Source: Physcomitrium patens (taxonomy: Eukaryota; Streptophyta; Bryopsida; Funariales; Funariaceae). Taken from it: a stretch of 64,000 nt of DNA. Under the pieces are notes generated by a model. That model did no database searches. It was not told where the DNA came from and saw only the letters and a list, made by a program, of their open reading frames with translations. Each line of letters begins with the position of its first letter. Position 1 is the first letter of the stretch. The position numbers and the translations under genes were made by a program. The stretch spans positions 11,100,263-11,164,262 of the forward strand of contig NC_037254.1 in assembly GCF_000002425.4 (NCBI RefSeq), read 5' to 3'. Shown here in pieces: positions 1 through 13,032 of this stretch.

Positions 1-247
1 ATTGTTGTATACACCCAAGTAGATCTTACACTTAGAAGTCAACTTTAAATGACTATAGTTTAAAAGCTTTATTGAGATAATCAAAAAAAAATATTTTTAG
101 AAGCCTTTGGCCTTACATAAAATTTAAAGTGAAATGAAGCTACAAAATGGACTTAATCATTATTTTTATTATAAGTCTAATTATTTCAAACAATCAGAAA
201 AAATATATTTTAAAGTAATTTAAGCATTTTTTTACAAGACTTTCAAG

Positions 248-283
<36 letters not shown>

Positions 284-637
284 AATGTAACCACATGAAT
301 ACATATCTTAAGCACTATTTTTTCCCCTGCACTCTTAAAAAAGGGAAACAATAATCCGACTTTGACATTCCATAACAAGGGTCAAAATCAGAATCATCTC
401 AAACATGAGTTCTCAAACGAACAACAAAACCCGCATTCATGAAACACGATCCACCAAAATAAACTATGTATTATATATATATAGTAAACCTATAAATACG
501 ATGCATGCATTATTCCATATCAACATGAACTATTCATAAGCCACCCTCCAAAACCAATCAACTGACTTCACAAGGACCCATTTTTCATTCTGAGGGGGAC
601 CCACTCACACCAAGTGTCCCCTTAAAGTCTCACCCTG

Positions 638-660
638 TACCTACCTACCTACCTACCTAC
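638..660. repeat. (CTAC)n microsatellite
   Basis: Five to six tandem CTAC units are read directly from the sequence. They lie in a GC-richer patch just upstream of the telomere-like motif. Confidence 0.85.
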
Positions 661-805
661 AAACCTTGCTACCATCCAAGCTCACGCCAATCCCTGGTGA
701 TTAAACAGCTGTCTAACGCCCATTCGTGCATCGAAGTGATATATTCGTAATCACTACTACAGTTGCGAGAGGTGTGAAATTGGTTCCGAGGTACAGGTTT
801 AGGGT

Positions 806-827
806 AAACCCTAAACCCTAAACCCTG
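806..827. repeat. Interstitial telomere-like motif
   Basis: Three consecutive units of the plant telomere heptamer CCCTAAA are seen, preceded by AGGGT. Short arrays like this occur inside plant chromosomes and also act as telo-boxes in promoters of ribosomal and cell-cycle genes. No such gene is visible next to it, so the role is open. Confidence 0.7.
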
Positions 828-1740
828 AATGCCAATATTATAAAGCAAGGCATGGTGAGCAAGCACAACGGTGCCAGCTCACTCACTCACTAGTAAGTGG
901 CCCAATCCGCCACGTGGCCACTATGGGCGTGCTATGCTGGCACTCAGCAATTGCAATAACATAAAGAATTTGGATTCAGTTCAGGATTTAGGATTTTAGC
1001 ACATTTCTAGAGTTTCCATTGATTTTCGGATTTTGCGGTTTGTTGGTTGGCTTTTCTTTTCTTTTTATTTATTTATTTTCTATGCTTTTGTTTTGTTTTT
1101 CATGTTTTATTTTTGAGTGGTACATGATCATATTTTTACAAATTATTATTTTCATGATATTACAGGTGTAAATATGGAGTTACAGTTTTTTCAAATTTCG
1201 TAATTGCTGTTGTAAATAGATAAGCTAATTCTTTTACTAGTATATATTATTTCCATTATAAACATGAATGTAGATTAACATACAAAAATTATTTTCTTAA
1301 CCTTGACAAAATTGTATTTTATCCTCTAAACAATGGGATTTTCTCTCCCTCTCTCTCTTTCTCTTTTTTTTTTTTGTTTTCAGATCAATTTAACATGTCC
1401 GGGTAAAATGGCATCAATGGTTAATCCTTGTCCAAGAAATTTTAATTTTTTTGATTTGATTTGTTTTGTTTTCATCAATACAGAGATATCTCACCTTTCT
1501 GGAATTTTTTTCTACGTGTAGATCTAAGTTGAAGATTCAGCAACTTTATTCAAATCTGGATCTATTTTTTACTGCAATAAGATCTGATGTATATCAGATA
1601 ATTGTTTTGTAGAAAGTTTAGTTAATAAACAGTGGACAGAATTATTCAACAACTTAGATTTTAGTTACAATGATAAAATTATTTGTTTTAATTTTAATCA
1701 ATACAAAATACTGATAAGAATAAACTAAAAATCATGCCAT

Positions 1741-1780
<40 letters not shown>
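1741..1780. repeat. Compound (TA)n(CA)n microsatellite
   Basis: Thirteen TA units run directly into about seven CA units. The same TA/CA compound type recurs at 39403-39435, 41065-41110 and 53645-53683. Confidence 0.9.
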
Positions 1781-3626
1781 AAAGTATGTAAATATTTGGC
1801 ACTCAAGATATTTCTTTAGAATTTTGTTAAGATATATCTTAGTTGAAGACACACATTTAATATGATAAAGTGTAAGATACTAAGATAAGATTGGGTTGTT
1901 TTATAAGTCAAAGAGGTATGGAACGCAATATGACATAGGAGTCAACAGTTGTAAAAGTCAATGGACAATTGGTTGTTCTTACAAATACTATTATTTTGAG
2001 AATTTACAAGATTGAAACGCCATAACATTGTTATTAGATAAAGGGTAAATTCTTTGTTATGATCATTTGATATCTATACAAGTGTAATTATAGGATTGTG
2101 TATAAGAATTGGAGTTAGATGGTATCATGATTTGAAAGAAATCATGTAATAAAAGTTTCACTGGTGTGATAAGTATTGGATTTGATTACAAGAGTATTTA
2201 GTATTATAAGAGATTTTGAGTTGTACTACGAAGAAGTGAGTATTACAATCATAAAGTGTAACGTCTATTCTATTATTCTAAATATTTGATGTTGTGTATA
2301 TATATATATATATATATACATAGTCTTGTTATGTTTAAAAATTTATAAAATGGTCTTTTAATCATATTTATGAAGAATTATCCAAAATTGAAATGTTTAT
2401 TGTATCATATATCTCATTAAATTGATTCTAATATAAAATAATCAAAATTTAAAATTAAAAGTATTTTTTAATATAATGAAAATAATTTAATAGATCAAAA
2501 TTATTTAAATCATATTTTATATAAAATATGAAATTACATAAAAATTATTAAGAGACGTTTCTTTTAATTTTAATTTTCAATCGGTATCTATACATACATA
2601 ATAATATCATAAACTAGAATTAATCATAATTATCAAGGACAGAGAGAAAAAAGATTATAGTATTGGAAATTGTGTAAAAACAAAAAAAACAAAACAAAAC
2701 AAGATAAGAGATTGGCAATAAGACTTAAAAGAGATTAGCACTTTGATTGATTCAAAGCTTATGTTGGCATGATTAACGCATCCCTTGTACCTTTATTTGT
2801 TACAAAATAACTAAGTCTAATAAAAGATTCTTAGAAAGCTAAGCATTATATAACACCATATAGATTAAAAAATCTTCTATAGAAGCTTTTAGAAGACCAT
2901 TGAAGGTTAAGCGTGGTTATATAAAGACTACAAAAGATTCCTAATAAAATTTTAATTGACTATAAAAATAAATTAAAAAGATAGTAGGAATTTAAAAAAT
3001 TTACAAGAAAAATAGTAAAAATACCTAAAGGATTCTAAATGACTATTAAATATTTTACAAGTTACCAATGCTATAATCTATTGTGTATTAGATATATTAC
3101 CTTATTTTAAATTAACAAATTAAACAAAAAAGAACTTAAATAGTTGATGCCTTTGCATATCTAAATTAATAAAAATTTATTAGAGATTTCTTGTGATGTA
3201 TTTTATCTTTTGATCTATACAATGGATTGAATTGGTCATTTATCTACCAAAGATATTTACAAGTTTTTGATTTCAATGTAAGCCTTCAAAATATTCTTAG
3301 AAGATAACATATTAATTAATAAATTAATATTATTAATAGATAAAATATAAATAAGACTTAAAAAATAGTTAAAAAATAGTTAAAAAATAGGACTAAATAA
3401 CCTTTACTTGTAAAATAAAATAAAATAATATAAATAGTTTTTTACATTCCTATTCTTTCTTTCAAATCCACATCTTGAAAGAATGTCTCTTTTAGAACTA
3501 CTTTATTTATATCATTAGCACTATACTTGAATATTTTTAGATAAATAAATTATTGTTGATAAGAATATTATTAATAAAAATCACAATTATTTATAAAAAT
3601 GTTAAATAGGTTAAATAATAGCCTCT

Positions 3627-3700
3627 TGTTTGTTTGTTTGTTTGTTTGTTTGTTTGTTTTGTTTTGTTTTGTTTTTTTTTGTTTTTTTTTGTTTTTTTTG
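3627..3700. repeat. (GTTT)n / (GTTTT)n low-complexity tract
   Basis: About eight GTTT units are followed by GTTTT and longer G-T-run units. It is simple sequence with no coding potential. Confidence 0.85.
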
Positions 3701-3939
3701 TTAATATTATATTCTGAATTTTTTTTAAAATTAATTGTTCCTTCTCTGTAACAAATCTGTGTTTTTTATTTAGCCATTTATTTTTTTATTATTTTAATTT
3801 TTTTTTATTTGGTTTGGATTAGATTTCAAATATCAAATTATTTAATCTAAATAATCATTATAAAAAATTATCAAAAACCAAAGTAAAACAAAAATAATTT
3901 TATATTCCATCTTCTTTATTGTTGATTTAATATTCGTGC

Positions 3940-3970
<31 letters not shown>

Positions 3971-5599
3971 TAATTCTTATAATCTATACCCATAATGCTT
4001 CTTTTAATAAGTAGTACTATTATTGTAATGTATCAATTATTATATTTTATTAATTTTTAATTTAGAAGAAATATAGAAATAGATAAAGGTTGTTAACATT
4101 GTATTGTAAAAGTATTAAGCCAAAGAAAAAATCAATTCAACTCAGATCTAAACAAAATGTTTTGTTTGTTTGTTATTTTATTTATTTTATTTATTTTTGG
4201 TTTATTTTTTGTTTTTAAATTTGTATGTATTTTTAAATCCTTTTGTACTTCAAACATATAAAATTCAGGCTTTTGTTATATTCTTATGAAGTTGATAAAA
4301 TATTTGAATTTGATTTTTTTTGACTTTATGAATTATTTCAAAACATTGGATTGAGGATGTTAATAAAATAGTGATGTAGGTTTAAAATATATTAACTACA
4401 GTAAAAACTAAATAATTAAATTAAAAAAAATTGGAAGGACTTAACTTCTTTATTTGTTTTTGGATTGGAGCAATTAAACATTTAATTTGTGATTTTTTTG
4501 AGATTTATGTTGATTTTTTTTAAAAAACAAAATAAAATGAAAAGACAAGAATTAAATAACCATATTAAGGTTTTGGTGTTCTTTTGAAGATTACTAGAAA
4601 GATTTAAAGACTTTCAAGTAAAATTTCTATAAAGTTTCTATAAACCACTAAACTGTTTAAGGAAGTTATTTGATGGTGTGCATAGCATTAGAATTATATA
4701 ATAGTTTATGTGAAAAAAACAAAAAGCAACAAATCACCTTTAAAATAACAAGGTTTATTGCACACAATGCATAGTAATTAATAAGACCATTGCATATAGA
4801 TTGGTAAAAGTTAACTTTTATAATTATCTTTAAAGTTATTTTAAAAATTATCCAAATCTTTTAAAGTCATGTTAAATAAATAAATAAAAATTAAACATGA
4901 ACTTATGTAAACTATCTAAAATACTTATAAAGATAAGAAATTAATCTTAAAAACTACAATCTTAGTTCTAGTATTTAATACATATTTTGTTTGTGAATCA
5001 TTTTAATAGCCACGAAATAAAATAAAATCAATTGGTCTTTCCAAATTAAAAATATGAATTTTTATACAAAATAAAGACACAAATATCTTATTTGGTAGTT
5101 AATTTTATTTTTAAGTTGTAAATAAAATTGATTTTATTTTAAAAATTAGTAATACACATTAAATTAAAAAAACTCAAAAGTATTGTTTTGATGCAAAAAC
5201 TTACTTCTAAAACTTTATAATTAAAAATAAACCTTTTAACAATGTGATATTTTGTCTTTGAGCCATTTAAAAAACTTGCTACCACTTTTTCATATAAGGT
5301 TCTAGAAAATTCTTTGGAACCACATTTTATCGAAACTCCATTTGTTTAATGTAAAATAACATTGAGAAAGAGAAATTGGAGAAATATCTACTAACAAGTA
5401 TGAAGTTAGGGTGAATCAGAATTTAGATTTCAGTGCATGGTTAGGGTTTGGAGTTTAGGATTAACATCTACAAAAATAAATAAAAGTAAAATATAAAAAA
5501 AGGAGATGCATGTATGAGCAACACTAGGGTCATGGTTTCTCTGAAACTGGGTTTCAATGAAGGCTTGATCATGAACAAGTAGCCCTAATTTTAGATTAT

Positions 5600-5912
5600 A
5601 TGTTATAATTCAATGCTGTGTTGAGAGTTGTTGGTTGCACAGATGAGCTTGCATGCAGATGAGTCAATTCTCCCACCACTCTTGGTTTGTTTTGTCTCTT
5701 CCATGATGTTGAGTTTGGGATCGGTGGCAGGAGGAGGAGGTCGATGCACATGAGGCTTGGTTGGGATAACTTGTTTCTGCAAGTGGTTGTTTTTATGTTT
5801 TGATTGCACACAATAGTTTTGTTTTGAATGTCCATCATCTCCTTTCATGCTCCTCTTAGTCGTGCTCGTTGTACTTATTTTTTCTGATCCTGGAGCTCAC
5901 ATATTTGTCGAG
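5600..5912 (-). pseudogene. Unrecognised coding-like stretch, minus strand
   Basis: On the minus strand a frame stays open for about 100 codons from 5912 down to a stop near 5603, with an internal ATG at 5848. The predicted peptide is basic and polar with a short proline run (HRPPPP) and no recognised domain, signal peptide or membrane segment. Just upstream, at about 5980-5885, a different frame also looks coding and ends QDQKK-stop. This suggests either an intron or frameshifts in a decayed gene. The local GC content is above that of the surrounding DNA. It may instead be non-coding. I do not recognise the family. Confidence 0.25.
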
Positions 5913-6163
5913 ATTTGTAGGTATAGCCTTCATGAATATGGACTTTGCCATCCTGTTGCCCCAGCAAGGATTGTGGGCGTCACTGCCTGATTTTTAGCTA
6001 GGATGTCGAAATCGATGCAGTGCATGCATCGTTCAAATTCACTATGCTCTTCACTTCTCGATTTTATGATCCTCGTGAGCATGTTGTGGCTTTGAACTAG
6101 ACAGAAATTAGGGTTACGGGATCAATTGCTGCATGGAAGTTAAATGCATGCTGTAAGATGTGA

Positions 6164-7090
6164 GTGCGGACACGGTCGGTGGCCGTCACAATCGCCAATT
6201 TGAAGTGCCTGAGTGAAGGTCAATGCAGAGCTGTTGGGTTTAACTTCCCAGACGCGGACGATTACAATGGGGAAATTCAATGTTCTCGTTGTGTGATTCA
6301 CAAAACCAGGTACCTCTCAAACATCAAATGGTCCAAATTGGTGGACACCGTAACCCTTTCCAACGATGGAGTAATCACTGAGGAAGGCATGATGCTCATC
6401 TACGGGACGCAGTATAATTTTTCACGTCAAGGAGAGGAACTTTGTTGGCGATGAGACCTGTTTCGAGAGACTACGTGAAGCAGAAACAACTCTTGGGAAG
6501 CTACACGACCTTTCTTTCAATCAAACAACACCGTTTTCAGTCAATCTGGAGATCGCTAGGGCTCATGTTTTTCCCCATCAATCAGGTTCGATCAGGATCC
6601 AAATGCTACTCCTTGGCCAACACCCACACTCCTGATGGTTGCCCTCCTGTCTGATATAAAGAAACAATGCTGCTAGAAGTTCTGCTTGATGTTAAACAAC
6701 GTTCTCTAGTGCATAGTATTAAACATAACAGCACCTCAATTCACTCTTTCCCATTTCTCTTACCCTCCATATTTTCTTTCTAGCATGGAGGGCAAAGGGA
6801 GCATACAATCTACATCACTACCCACCTGAGGTGGTGGGAGCATTGGCATGGGATACAGCAAACATCACAGAGGAAGCCAGAGTTTCTACAACTAGAATGA
6901 CAAGGGCATATAGACAAGGTGTTGAAGATAAGGGCTGCATCACAGGCTTATGCCACTGAGATTGCATTCTCAAACATTACATTCTGAAAGCATGAAATGC
7001 TGGTGAAGGTGAGAGAAGCTAATAATGCAATAGATGCAATGACAGCCATGCCAAGTAGCTGAAGCTGGAAGCACCCCAGCAGTAGCATCA
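6164..7090 (+). pseudogene. Decayed protein-coding sequence with frameshifts
   Basis: Several consecutive segments read like protein, but in different frames. Frame A (6164-6454) begins at an ATG and contains a cysteine cluster (CLSEGQCRAVGFNF, then CSRC) that faintly resembles an apple/PAN-type fold. Near 6430-6445 the coding character moves to another frame (about 6432-6630), which reads GDETCFERLREAETTLGKLH and ends QHPHS-stop. A third segment (about 6784-6930) includes ITEEARVSTTRMTRAYRQGV, then shifts frame to AASQAYATEIAFSNITF and on to a short peptide beginning MLVKVREANNAIDAMTA. Frames that change without GT-AG borders suggest a broken gene, although unrecognised introns could explain part of it. 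The family is unknown. Confidence 0.35.
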
Positions 7091-7149
7091 GCTCCATAGC
7101 TGCTGCTGCAGCAGCAACAGCATCAGGTAAGGAGCTAGTCTTCACCTTA

Positions 7150-8925
7150 TCAAGCTCACATCAAATCCTGCATGTTTTGTGTGCAGTTTTTTCACAATAT
7201 GATAGTGTAGGCATGTTGACTTGGGACCCAGTTTTAGGCTTGCAGCATGTTGTGTTTTAAGGCTGCCAAAGGTTTGAGGCCTTTGTTTTGTGAATCATGG
7301 TTCATGTTGGCTTGGCTTCCACATCATCCCACAGTATCTTGTGGACACAGGATATCCTTGCAAATTATTTACACTTGACTCTATTTTGAACTATTGTTGC
7401 AAGTGTGTCTCTTCTCAGTAGCATCACTATTGGAGCAAATGAGTTGCTACACATGAGGAAGTGTTCCATTCAAGGGTCCTTTCTATTCACGAAATATTAC
7501 ATGCAAAACAAAACTTTAAAATAAAAAATAAAAATGGACAAGAAGAACAAAAAAAAGATGAATCGTTGAGTAGAGCTATTTGTAGTATAATAGCATGGCA
7601 CGAGGTTAAGAGGAATTCAAGATTGCAAATGATGATTAAGCCAAGGTCTTTAAACCTTTTGACAAATGTTGCATACATTCAGAATTTCTTTGTGTGGGAT
7701 GCAAGTTCTGTGGTTTTGATACTTGATGGCAATTCAGTCATAAGCTTTGAGTTATGATTGGCATGTGTATATGTCCAAAAATAATACAATTTAAAGCATG
7801 AGTTTAAGATTATGAGAGTGTTAAGATTTTGATGAAGGTTTCATTGGATCATTCATATGTACATTAAGAGATAAAACAAAATAGCATGAAATAGTAAATA
7901 TTTTAAATTAATTAATATTTTATTCAATTTCAGTATTGCAACACATCAAGTTAAACTTTTAAGAACAATAGTATACATTTTTGAAGTTTTATAATTAAAA
8001 AAAAAAATTGCAATGAAAAGAATGGTTCTCATAACACCATGTTAAAAGTTTAGAAAAGTTGAGAAATTATTCATTTCAAGATATATAATATTATTCGCTG
8101 TTTTTTTTATTATTTTTTATATATTTTTTGCATTTTTTTTAATAAAAAGATTCAATAGTAAAAAAAAAAAAAAAAAAAAAAAAGTCTAATTATAACATTT
8201 TACAATTGTTAGGTACTAATATTTTTGATAAATGCTTCAATGTTTTATGATGTGAGTGTATATACATATACAAAAAAGAAGATTTGGAAATACATAAATA
8301 ATATCACTTTTTGATTTGATGATTATAATAATAAAAAATAGTTTCTTTACTCCTTTTAATTACATGGTATAATTTTATTGATAATAACATATCTTAATGA
8401 ATGCAAGAATAAGAATAAATACCAACTTATCAACTTTTTAATAATTTATTTTGATTTAAGTTTCATCACATTCACTCGCCTGTTGTCATCAAAATGTTTC
8501 TACTTCTTATGCAACCATCCAAATTTGAATTAACAATATTTTTAATTCACACATGCACATAAGAATTATCTTTTCCTTTTCATCTAGTTTTTAGAAATAG
8601 AATATGTGAAAAAATTCCTTTGATTAATATGCAAGTATATAAAAATTTAAAATTATAACACCTTTTTATTTTTAACTTAAATCTTTAATTTATTTTTTTC
8701 TTAAATAGTGTGATTTTTTCAAGATAATCAACTTAATGAAATCCAAATGTCATTTTTTTTACCACCAATATTTTTCTGATAAAAAAAGCCCCTCAAAAAA
8801 TACCCCATCTTTTGATGTCTTCGGAAAAGATTACTCTTTCATATCAAGTGGAAAATCCTCAAACAATGACATAGACATAGCAAATGCAATTGCTTGTCTT
8901 CATTCTATTACTATTATTATTATTA
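7150..8925. other. Intergenic region and 3' flank of the DRC9-like gene
   Basis: No gene is recognised. A poly(A) run of about 22 occurs at 8161-8182, and an (ATT)n run at about 8909-8930 abuts the stop codon of the minus-strand gene. Open frames at 7461-7757 on both strands overlap each other and show no family features. Confidence 0.5.
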
Positions 8926-10543
8926 TTATTTGGTCTTCTTCGCCTGATTCTTCTTACTTCCTTTTGCTGCAGCTAACCTCTTTTTGCGCAGTTTCTTAAG
9001 AGCTTTGCGCCAAATGCGGCGAACAAGATACCCCCTCCATATCTTTTGAATCTTAAATGCTGCCTTCAAACTTAGTTCATTGTATCCTTGGTTTGCATAC
9101 CATTCCTCATGTCTTTTATTAGCATCTGCTTTGGCCTTTGCTATAATTTCAATCTCTTTAAAATACCTATAGTTGCAAATATAAAAAGGATTTTTTTTTA
9201 AGTAAGCGTCACTTTTATTATAGGGCAAGAATAAATCCAATTTTAAATATCAGTACAGGATTCCCTTGTAACTTAATAACAAGGAGTCTCAAACACTAGT
9301 AATATTTTGGCCCATTTCTGCTCAGTAGAAGTAGATTTTGTCTTTAGAAAAAGAATAGTCTAGTTAAAAATGTGGTTAATGTAAAAAACAAAGAAAAAAA
9401 GAAAAAAACAACAACAAGCATACAATCCAACACAACTTTATGTAAAATCTAAAGATAAAATGTAAGTATGTATATTTTTGAACTGATACTAATTTGTATG
9501 CTTTATATTTTAATCTAAGTTTAGACTAAGTATTACTATCACCCTCATCATTTTCATTCCATTTGCATAGTTATAGTTAAAAAAAAGAATTACTTGGGCT
9601 CTATGTTGGCAATTTGGGCTTTCTTCATTTTAATTTGTGCATTAATGTGTTCAATGGCCCATATCATGCATTGGGTATCATTCTCAAGGCTTGCTGTGAG
9701 ATTAATGACTTCTTCACGCAACAAAGTGTTTTGTTTCCCCATGTAATCCACAATTGCTGTGTGCACTTTCTTCTCTCTCTAAGAAAAATATTTTTCAAAA
9801 ACTTGATAAGAACATGCATTTTTTTATTCTTCTCAAACATGCCCATATTTTATATATTAGAGAAGCATGATATATATATATATATATATATATGGCCAAG
9901 GATTCTTAATTAAAGCATGTAGTGAGGCAAGATATAAAGAATGAGAAGTTCAATGTTTTGAAATACTTCTAAGTTGGAATTTAATTGAGAGTTTGTTGCT
10001 TGAGCTTTGGTGAGCTTTATCTCACGATCACGTCGTGCAATGTCTGCGGTTGCTAATGCTTGCTCCGCCCTACCCTCCCATTCCTTTTTTCTTTTCATAG
10101 TTCTTCAAATTGCTTCAAATAATAATAGTACTCATAAATAAGTGAATATTATTTTCATGCTTATATAGCTTAAGGATTTGGCTTTTGCTGCATGTTTCTT
10201 TCAAATACACTTTAATAATGATTGATATACAATGTCTAGGAAAAAAACATATTAAATCATTCTTCAGTTATATCCATTTGTTAGTTGCCATTGTCAATTT
10301 AGTAGAATTAGTGCAATTAGATGAGTTTGTTGAATTAATTAATGTATCTCTATTCTTTTTGAAAATTAATCATGATTAAATTAATGCTTATGTTGGGTAT
10401 TAAAAACTTTGTTGAACAATTCTTTTTGTTGGTACTCATAAATGAAGCACCATGGCAGATCACAATAGCTTTTGACAATTCACATCATTGAAACAATAGA
10501 AACACACACTCAATTCTAAGAATATGAGTATTTAAGTTATTAA

Positions 10544-10576
<33 letters not shown>

Positions 10577-11404
10577 AATGTACATACTTGAATTTGTAAG
10601 CAATTCTTTGCTCTTTGCGCATTTCTGTGAGTTCCTGCACACAAAAATACTATAAAAACCAACCAATAATGTCCAAAAAGAAAAGCTCATATACAAGAAT
10701 TAATGTATGATTATCATTGTTTTATTTTTCTTATTATAATTTTTTTTGAAACATTTTAATAACATGTCTGAACCATATGTTTAGTTAATCCTATTAATCC
10801 ATTACATGATGCTTTATTTGTGACTAGAAAAAATCTATTTTTTGTTAATTGGTTCATGTCATGTGAATAGATGCATTTTGCTCTATTTTTAGACAATGAA
10901 ATGAATTCACCTTCTTATGTGTAGTCAAATTTTTGGCCCATTCTAATTTATTCTGAACATGAGCCTCTGCTTCAGCTTTCATGACATATTTTGTAACTTC
11001 TGTCTTCCATTTCAAATCTTTGATAGCCTCTATGGCTTGCAATAGCTCATTCTCCCTTTTCTCATTGTCTTCCACAGTCTAATTGTTGAGCAATCACATT
11101 TTATGAAACTCATTGTTACTTTTCGAAAATAATGGAAAAAATCATAACTAGACCTTCAATCCAAGATGTCACATTTGTGAATTATTAAATTGTTTCTTGA
11201 ATTTATTTCACTAAAAAAACAAAATGAAAAAATATTAAAAAAAAACAAAAAAACAAACTATCTAACTAACAAGAACACACACTTGTTAAACAAAAAAAAA
11301 TTCACTTTCTTTTGGATAATTTTAAAAGAATATTAATACACACACACACATGTATCTGTCTATCTATCTATCAATACATCTGTGTGTTTAAATTAATATC
11401 CTTT

Positions 11405-11441
<37 letters not shown>

Positions 11442-12147
11442 TAAATTAATTTGTGACACACCTTGTTTATGACTTCAAATGAAGAATTTTTCTCCACCTG
11501 ATATTGTCCATATTAAATACAATGGAACATTTAAGCCACAGGAGCTTCTAAACGCAGTTACTATTTTCATGTGGTATTTAACACTATTTAAATGAATGTA
11601 GGAATAAAATTTATTTTACTTTAAAATTCAGAAGAATTGTTTCATTTGTGTCAACCGAAGTTAATAAGAGAAATAAATCAACTAACAGATCAAATTAATA
11701 TCTAGATCACACAACACTATTACTTAGTAATATAATAATTTTCATTTTTAGACAAGAGTAGTTTAAATTATCCATAAACTACCACCAATTAAATCACGTC
11801 TTTTTGTTAATAAATTACTACATGGTGTGAAACATGATTTACTTATGTGCAAAAGTTTTAGTAACATGGATCACAGACATATAAAGAAAATCAAAAATCA
11901 AAAAAGGATAATGGTATTTATCATTAAATTTGAATGTGAAATAGACCTCATCTAAGGCCTTTTCAAAAATGGACTTAAGCCATTTTGCTTCAATTTGAAA
12001 TTTTGATACTGCAATAGGATGTGGTAATGTATACTTAATTAAATTAGCAGCCGCAAGAATTTTATTTTTTGCTTCCAAGATTTTTTTCCCTTCAGGAAGA
12101 TGCTGAATGTCGATTTGGCTATCTGCAATCTAGAAAAATTGTTAAAA

Positions 12148-12185
<38 letters not shown>

Positions 12186-13032
12186 CATACATTCATACAT
12201 ATACACAAAGCTTATAATTGAAATAAATCATTTCTCTCTAAATACATATGCTTAGGATCTACTGATATAAATTACATTTTTACTACTGAATGGTAGAAGA
12301 CTGCCAAAAACAATTATATAAATTTATGTGTATATTATTTGTTCAATAATAAAGCTAGTCAGCATATAGGTACAATGATATCTTTCCAGTGAAGCACCAG
12401 CATTGTATATATGTATGTATGTACATAGGTATTGAAAACTAATTAAAAGAATTTGAGACAATTAAATAGTAGAAATATACCTTTAGAGCACCAGGAAGTT
12501 GCATAAGGAGTGAGATACGATCAAGAAGACCTTTAAAAAAACCAATTAGATGTAATCTTTGCAATGGATCACATTCGATCTTTGTAGGTTTTTCTTGTAA
12601 TAGTTGTTGATTTTCTTCCAATTCGGAATGAGTGGATGCCTCATCCTCTTGAATGGAATCAACATTTTTAATGTTATTTTTTGCAATTGGAATATCAGTT
12701 AATCTTTTTTTCTTTTTTTGAATTTTGGAAGAAGAAAGTGCTTCAGACATGGATTTGCGTGCAACTTGGAGCTTCACAGACAAAATATAAAACACTTTCA
12801 ATGGATTATGTTTTCGCAAATTTATTGTAATAATCTTTAAAGGGTATAAGATTAATGATTGTATTTTTGTTTTACAAAGATTTAATGAATAAGAGCACAA
12901 TTTTACCATAGATCTTCGAATTTCTGCTTCAACCTCATAGGCAGATAATTTGCGTTCTTTGTTGATAAGATTGTCATTTTCTATGGTAGAATCAATTGCC
13001 ATTAGTTTTGTGTTCAAAACCCTATTGATCAT
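8926..13032 (-). CDS. DRC9: DRC9/IQCG-like dynein regulatory complex protein
   Basis: Nine exons join in phase: 13032-12907, 12771-12481, 12129-11947, 11497-11462, 11078-10911, 10634-10588, 10102-9967, 9778-9594 and 9166-8926 (stop). All introns have GT-AG ends. The product is about 470 residues: a charged N-terminal third with a lysine-rich patch, long alpha-helical coiled-coil segments through the middle, an IQ calmodulin-binding motif near residues 428-441 (KIQKIWRGYLVRR), and a very basic lysine/alanine tail. Length, the order coiled coil-IQ-basic tail, and remembered similarity to IQCG around the KRENELL segment point to DRC9 of the nexin-dynein regulatory complex, which tunes dynein in motile cilia. 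The related subunit DRC10/IQCD is the main alternative. The start is uncertain: the frame is open past this ATG to about 13070, so a further 5' exon is possible. Codons are strongly AT-biased compared with the kinase and SEC24 genes. Confidence 0.75.
10548..10577. repeat. (CATA)n(CA)n microsatellite in DRC9-like intron
   Basis: CATA units pass into a CA run, a few bases downstream (on the minus strand) of the 47-bp exon at 10588-10634. It lies inside the intron. Confidence 0.85.
11410..11439. repeat. (TA)n microsatellite in DRC9-like intron
   Basis: About fifteen TA units lie within the intron between the 36-bp exon (11462-11497) and the exon at 10911-11078. Confidence 0.9.
12151..12203. repeat. 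(AT)n(ACAT)n microsatellite in DRC9-like intron
   Basis: Fifteen AT units are followed by ACAT/TCAT units, inside the intron just upstream (minus strand) of the exon starting at 12129. Confidence 0.9.

Larger units (their letters stand above)
1..5560. other. AT-rich intergenic region
   Basis: No reading frame here resembles a protein on either strand. The stretch holds (TA)n runs near 252-280, 1741-1766, 2297-2318 and 3943-3970, a CTAC tetranucleotide run at 638-660, three telomere-like CCCTAAA units at 806-827, an 11-12 bp TTAAAAAATAG tandem (three units, 3358-3391) and a GTTT/GTTTT run at 3627-3700. The slightly GC-richer part at 540-950 could be promoter-like, but no gene follows it. Confidence 0.6.
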
